From NCBI GenBank assembly GCA_026770595.1, contig MU634735.1, positions 1-10,520 on the forward strand: 10,520 bases of DNA, in the 5' to 3' direction. Within the stretch, counting starts at the first letter, position 1. Each line of letters opens with the position of its first letter. This stretch comes from Ochromonadaceae sp. CCMP2298 (Eukaryota; Sar; Synurophyceae; Ochromonadales; Ochromonadaceae). Under the pieces are notes generated by a model. The model was not told the DNA's origin. It saw nothing but the letters and a program-made list of their open reading frames with translations, and did not search any database. Shown piece by piece: positions 6,533 through 10,520 of this stretch. Made by a program: the position numbers and the translations under genes.

Positions 6533-8126
6533 CTAGAGAGCGGCCACCGCCAACCCAGCGGTCGCCTGGTCCTGGCTGACGATGGTCACCTTGGCCTTCA
6601 CGAAGAGGGTCTCGGAGGTTAGATCGTAGGAGAAAACGATCGTGGACTCACCTATATGTATACGCATAGTATATGTATGAGCATAGTATATGTATTAGCA
6701 AAGTATATGCATACGCATAGTATGTGTATGAGTTTAGTATGTGTATGAGCATATTATGTGTATGAGCATAGAATATGCATACGCATAGTATGTGTATGAG
6801 CATAGTATATGTATGAGCATAGTATATGCAGGCGGACTCACCTGGCATGATGGCCGCAAAGCGCTGGTTGCGGAAGCCGCCAGAGCGGTAGTGCAGGTCC
6901 ACGAGGGGATAGTAGCTGAAGGTGGTGCCTGAGTATAGATTCGGGCGGAGGGGTAGTGTTAGGCGGCCTGTAATGCATGTTAAGCAGAGCGATATATCTC
7001 ACCTAGGAACCCGTTGAAGGTTTTGGGCTGGTCGACCTCCTGAATCAGCAGCTCCTTCTTGAGCCCAGTGGAGAAGATTGCATTCTCGGTCACGATGTAC
7101 AAGAGGCGAGAGCAGCCGGCGCTTCGGTCCTTGACGCCCACGAGTTCCTTCCCGCACCACCCAAACAAGAGCGCGGCATGCTTTGGGCCTCGCCCTGAAG
7201 TCGAAGGAGATGGAGGCGAACTTATCGGCACAGCGGCGAAGCCCTCCAAAGAACTCATCCGCCAGGGCATGCCTGAAGCGCAGGGCGCTGCTCTGCCGCT
7301 CCACAGGGCCAGGTGCGGCCCCTAGGAGCTCTAGGCGACAAGACGCCAGCTCGAACATGACCCTGCGACGGAGAGGACTTATCGGAAAGTCGTTTTCCAT
7401 GATCCAGAAGACTCTACCCGCTGGGTAGGAGAGAGAGGGGGTGAGAGAGGGGGGGTGAGGTTGCGGACAAGAAAGCGGATGCGCGAGTCCGAGTAGGTAC
7501 TGACCTTCCTGATTCTTCCAGGGACCGTCCTGGACGTTCCGGAACTCCATCTGGATGCAGAACACGTCTTCCATGCCCTCGCAGTACACAGCAAGCGAGC
7601 AGCAGAACAGGCGCTCGTGTGCGACTAGCACGGGCCGGTAGGTCTCCAGGTCCTTGGTCTCGAACACGATCGCATTCGGGGTGTGCGTGTCAAGGATGAG
7701 CTCCGGGATGGGCCGGATGGCACCGTCCACGAGGTCACGCGATGCTTGTTCCGGATGAACGGGCAGAAGACCGACGGGGACGGTCTCGGCGTGCACGAGC
7801 GGCCAGGTGCGCCAATGGTTGGGTCCATCACGGGCGATTATGTATCCATACTTGACGGAATCGACACCGGCAGCGTCATTCCAGGCGAGGTAAGCAAAAC
7901 AGAGTCCTTCCTCAAGATCTATGGCGAAGAATTGGGGTCGAAAGAGGGCTGCAGGCGCAGAAATGTGACCAGGCGTCTGGGGCGAGATGCCCGCACAACT
8001 GCTTGCGGTTGGAGAGTCTGGCGCGGCCTCCAAAAAGTGCTTGGGAATGGATGCGTCAGTGATACTGGCGCTGGTTTTCCGACCGTTACGGGTCAGGAGA
8101 GCCCAATAAAGTGGAACACCATCCGA
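6533..8126 (-). CDS. multi-exon orphan protein, about 480 residues; N-terminus unresolved
   Basis: Exons by coding frame and splice sites: about 8070 to 7505, 7420-7003, 6967-6842 (or 6928-6842) and 6651-6533, ending ...LAVAAL then TAG. Introns: 7421-7504 (AAG/GTCAGT, CT-rich, CCCAG), 6968-7002 (35 nt; or 6929-7002, 74 nt, both in phase) and 6652-6841. Exon 2 changes frame near 7190-7231, by one extra base (GGCCC) or a 37-nt intron 7195-7231. Readable parts include FFAIDLEEGLCFAYLAWND, ERLFCCSLAVYCEGMEDVFC, KHAALLFGWCGKELVG, TTFSYYPLVDLHYRSGGF and STIVFSYDLTSETLFVKAK, a well-folded alpha/beta-looking protein. No in-frame ATG lies in exon 1, so a 5' exon is missing; one candidate is the frame at 8090-8316. 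I do not recognise the family. Confidence 0.7.
6652..6841 (-). other. spliceosomal intron (190 nt) filled by tandem repeat and bounded by a 10-bp direct repeat
   Basis: On the minus strand the donor is CCAG/GTGAGT at 6842/6841 and the acceptor is CATATAG/GT at 6652/6651. Splicing gives AAIMPG/ESTIVFSYD in frame to the stop at 6533. GGACTCACCT occurs at 6644-6653 and again at 6834-6843, exactly one intron length apart, so both splice sites lie in a duplicated AGGTGAGTCC. Confidence 0.85.
6654..6830. repeat. 17-bp tandem repeat, about 10 copies
   Basis: The GCATAG landmark recurs every 17 bases at 6664, 6681, 6698, 6715, 6732, 6749, 6766, 6783, 6800 and 6817, with substitutions (GCAAAG, GTTTAG, GCATAT). 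The consensus is close to GCATAGTATATGTATGA. The strict 17-bp period despite divergence indicates an old array. It occupies nearly all of the intron 6652-6841 and shares TATGCATA-like cores with the other two arrays. Confidence 0.97.
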
Positions 8127-8316
8127 TTATATTTTCAACAGAAACAGCCAGCCAACCGAAGAAAAAAGGCCCGTAGCGTACATCTGCCACTTCGGCTACT
8201 TCGACTATTTCGGCAACTTCAGCTACTTCTAGGGAATAACAGAATAAGGGGTCCGGACCAAGAACGTAAAAGGGGCTATTTCCCCTCCGTGCGTTTCGCA
8301 AGCTCCCACCATTCAA
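8090..8316 (-). CDS. candidate 5' exon with Glu-Val-Ala repeat
   Basis: This is an open minus-strand frame of 75 codons with no ATG near its start. It reads SPFYVLGPDPLFCYSLEVAE, continues the EVA repeat, then YGPFFFGWLAVSVENIIGWC. It could join the orphan gene downstream through a short intron (a GT at about 8119 or 8089 to the AG at 8071 or 8065, all in compatible phase). The implied introns are 19-55 nt. The 3'-end choice is uncertain and the exon may be spurious. Confidence 0.3.
8187..8232. repeat. 9-bp imperfect tandem repeat, 5 copies
   Basis: Units of the type ACTTCGGCT repeat every 9 bases on the plus strand. On the minus strand they read GAA-GTA-GCC and encode five Glu-Val-Ala (or Glu-Ile-Val) units within a frame open from 8316 to 8090. 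Confidence 0.85.
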
Positions 8317-8442
8317 TTTCAGCAGACCCAGTGGACGCAGCAGACGCGCATCGCAGCCGCACCCTGGGTGCCAGCCCCGGCCGGACTCTCAGCCAAGGCC
8401 GCTGTCGCGTGGCATTTCACACGCTTTCGGGGTAGAAAACCC

Positions 8443-8473
8443 CCCTATCCTGCGCACCTCCATCCGGATAGGG
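8443..8473. other. inverted repeat, 8-bp perfect stem
   Basis: CCCTATCC at 8443-8450 pairs with GGATAGGG at 8466-8473 across 15 bases. It lies about 60 bases before the ATG at 8531, in the probable 5' region of that gene. No function is evident. Confidence 0.6.
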
Positions 8474-8530
8474 CTAGAATACTAGCGAAACCCCTGGTTA
8501 AAATGGGTAGCAACTGGTGGAAGGGGCAGA

Positions 8531-9296
8531 ATGCGGAGACCCTCAACTAAACATCTCTCTAATCGTCATCCTAAACTGGAATTGCGATCCCCCCCGACGA
8601 CGACTGTCCCCTGGATCGGGGGCGAAACTTCTTTCTCCGTATTCTGCCACGGCTGCGATACTGTTCCAGTCGCTAAAGGCGATCAGCTGATGCGCCCACT
8701 AGGTCCACCCTGCCCGTGCAACCCTACATCCGCGTATCACAACTGGATTAATCGGATGGGAGAGTTTCAGTACAACCTTGCCGCATCCCATCTGGAGTTC
8801 GACATACCTGGCGGCGTTGCTGATGTGGAGGGGTGGTACCGTTCCCTGTTTGGTGGCGTGGTGGGTGGTCGCACCGACGTGCCAGCGAGATGCAGAATTT
8901 AGCGAAGCTACGGGTACTAAACACCCCCAATACCTTTCCTATGGTGGTGCACAATACCAGGAACAGAGATTAAGTGGTTGCAAGCCCGAAGCCCACAACC
9001 TCTATGCGTCTCGTAAAGTACTTTTTGTGAGTCGAGTAAATCGCCCTGCTGATTTCGTATCGAACTGCGATGAACAGGATCTCCAACTCGTCAGCCCCAG
9101 CCCCACTGTCGGCGTCTGGAAACAAGCCATCGAGAACTGGCAAAAAGAGATGAGGTCGAGGAGCGAGCCCTGCTCCCCCAAGTTGTTTCGCCCAACAGTA
9201 AGGTGCAAGAAGTGTCTCACAGTGACGGATCAGCGAACCATCCAGGCAATGGTTCGCGGTAAGTGTGGGATTGATTGCCTCTGGCTCAATGGCTGA
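8531..9296 (+). CDS. Cys-rich orphan protein, about 240 residues, one intron or frameshift
   Basis: The start is ATG 8531. The first frame reads VPWIGGETSFSVFCHGCDT, VAKGDQLMRPLGPPCPCNP and AYHNWINRMGEFQYNLAASH up to about GWYRSLF (8852). The frame then turns to EFSEATGTKHPQYLSYGG. A 43-nt intron 8853-8895 (TTTG/GTGGCG to GATGCAG) joins them in phase, though shorter alternatives ending at the AG at 8885 also fit. The second part includes LFVSRVNRPADFVSNCDE, WKQAIENWQKEMRSR and ends with RCKKCLTVTD ... RGKCGIDCLWLNG. The CHGC, CPC and CKKC ... C ... C pairs could bind zinc; that is inference. It converges with the minus-strand frame ending at 9358. The family is unknown. Confidence 0.6.
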
Positions 9297-9357
9297 CGGC
9301 TGAGTATGGCCAATTTAAGGTATGTACTGTTACTTTAGCAGTGCCCCTTGCAGCCTT

Positions 9358-10128
9358 TTAAAACCTCTCTCTTCTCTCCTTCCCCCACTCCCCTCCCCCC
9401 CTCCGAAGGTGGTCAGAGGCAAACCGCCAGTTGGAACCAGATCGTGTCCGTTCGACATTTCCATTAGTCCCTTCGCTGCTTTTGGGGCACGGTCGTGTGT
9501 TGCGTCCTCTGGGTCTGCATGTTGCAGCTAGGTGAATGACCTTTCCATTTTGGGTGTCACCATTAGCATGATCACTGCTGTACATGTTGAAGTCTAGCCA
9601 TACAAGCTGCTGGAATATTTTTAGCCCACGCAACATGTCTACTTCAGTTCTGCATACAGAATTCAAGTGCGCCTTGATGTGAGGGAACATGCTTAAGATG
9701 CACAACCAATAACCACCTTCCTTCAAAAAACACTGGTAGATGGAGGCCGAATGAGCCTCGTACACACACTTGTACATCATTTGATAGACAGATTCAGATA
9801 GTTCCCTAGTTATTGTGACACTTCCTATTCCGCGCACATGTCCGAATGAGCGGGACCAGACTCTTCGCGCCATGGTATATTTCGGTGCCCGAGTAGCCAG
9901 AACTGCCGCGCCCACATATGCAGCCGCGGTAGCTGGGCTGAATTCCAATATTTCTTGTGCTGGAGCCACGGTAGCTCTTCCCATCGCTATCCGCCTCGCG
10001 TCCGGGATGCGGGTCTCCAACTGGCTCTTTTTTCTCGCTGCGCATTCTGGGGTGATCCAAGGAGCTGTCGCGGCTCCAGTGGTTATCCAGTGCAGACTCG
10101 AGGCGGGAGGCTGGTTCCCGTACTCTAT
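9358..10128 (-). CDS. orphan minus-strand open frame, 257 codons
   Basis: The frame is open from just after TAG at 10129-10131 to the stop at 9358. The first in-frame ATG is at 9984 and would give 208 residues. The middle part (VWSRSFGHVRGIGSVTITRE, SVYQMMYKCVYEAHSASIYQ, FPHIKAHLNSVCRTEVDML) looks like real protein. The last about 55 residues are Arg/Gly/Ser-rich and unlike the rest, so an intron donor such as AAG/GTCATT near 9542 may end the exon earlier. Upstream of the ATG the frame also reads plausibly (SSLHWITTGAATAPWITPE), so an upstream exon is possible. The antisense frame at 9815-10132 is also open. No family is recognised. Confidence 0.5.
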   Translation of the reverse strand: MEYGNQPPASSLHWITTGAATAPWITPECAARKKSQLETRIPDARRIAMGRATVAPAQEILEFSPATAAAYVGAAVLATRAPKYTMARRVWSRSFGHVRGIGSVTITRELSESVYQMMYKCVYEAHSASIYQCFLKEGGYWLCILSMFPHIKAHLNSVCRTEVDMLRGLKIFQQLVWLDFNMYSSDHANGDTQNGKVIHLAATCRPRGRNTRPCPKSSEGTNGNVERTRSGSNWRFASDHLRRGGGEWGKERRERF

Positions 10129-10400
10129 CTAATTATACGGTTTGTGATGCGATTGTGCTGCGATTTCACTGCGTTTGCGCTACGAAAACTAATCCATTCC
10201 TATTCCCATTCCCATCCCCATCCCGAGGTTCTCGACTCACGATCAGCAGATTTCTGCACTTCTTCCTTCCCAACCCCGCATTCCCCAGCAAGCGCGCACT
10301 CGAAGCAGTGAAGCCTGGGAGCAGCATTGTCACTTACTGACCCCATATAGTAGTCGCATATAGTACGCTAAACTTTAAAAAATATATTTCAATATGGCTA
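10129..10400. other. stretch without a supported gene
   Basis: It contains a CCCATT/CCCATCCC minisatellite-like bit (about 10204-10224), TATAGTAG ... TATAGTAC (about 10346-10365) and an A/T-rich tract at 10375-10400. Small plus-strand frames here look random. Confidence 0.55.
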
Positions 10401-10401
10401 T

Positions 10402-10520
10402 TTCTTTAATTCACAAAGTAGACGAGCAGCGTGGGTGCCTACGGAGAGGGAGGGGAAGGTGCTGAGTTTGCGCCTACCGAGTATCGGGTCGACGTGGAAC
10501 GAGAATGAGGAAGCGCAGCG
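10402..10520 (-). CDS. possible 3' end of a minus-strand gene running off the right edge
   Basis: From the right edge inward the minus strand is open for about 40 codons, with readable pieces SFSFHVDPILGRRK and LSVGTHAARLLCELKK, then TAG at about 10402. An A/T-rich tract follows on the minus strand, as expected for a 3' UTR. It is too short to be sure. Confidence 0.25.

Noticed and set aside
7683-8435. Plus-strand 250-codon ORF
   Set aside because: It is mostly antisense to the better supported minus-strand exon (7505-8070). Its composition is Arg/Gly-rich and irregular, and it crosses the region of candidate minus-strand splice sites.
1-10520. Transposon terminal inverted repeats or target duplications bounding a mobile element
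   Set aside because: I compared the ends and gene borders by eye and saw no convincing long inverted repeat. Any such ends would lie outside the window.

Overview
This window looks like nuclear DNA of a unicellular eukaryote (an alga, oomycete-like or other protist). Several reading frames become sensible only when GT-AG introns are removed; donors look like AAG/GTGAGT, CAG/GTGAGA and TAG/GTGAGA. Genes are close together on both strands, and nothing resembles bacterial operons. I cannot name the species. No rRNA, tRNA or CRISPR array was recognised. Most genes are orphans to me. The readable exceptions are a divergent SET-domain protein, a protein with a weak Tudor-like N-terminus, and a large protein whose C-terminus carries a motif I associate from memory with repeated, transposon-like proteins of protists.

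Layout, left to right. 1-139: 21-bp tandem repeat next to a possible minus-strand exon (161-216). 626-2916 (+): large Ala-rich then acidic protein, with a 152-bp intron (2452-2603) made mostly of a 33-bp minisatellite, and two further places where the frame changes. 3075-3415 (-): two well-matched 3' exons of a gene that no long ORF shows, perhaps starting in an ORF at 3738-3932. 3964-5205 (+): two-exon 390-residue protein (Tudor-like start, acidic/Ser-rich linker, helical C-terminal domain). 5772-6410 (+): 212-residue SET-like protein. 6533 to about 8126 (-): multi-exon orphan whose last intron (6652-6841) is a 17-bp tandem-repeat array bounded by a 10-bp direct repeat. 8531-9296 (+): Cys-rich orphan with one intron or frameshift. 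9358-10128 (-): open frame of 257 codons, orphan. The right edge may hold the end of another minus-strand exon.

Together, the transposase-like protein, the SET protein and the Tudor-like protein hint at an accessory or mobile cassette that carries chromatin functions; this is inference only. The best-supported unusual signals are the tandem-repeat-filled introns, one with an introner-like flanking duplication, and the repeated single-base frame breaks in otherwise convincing coding sequence.
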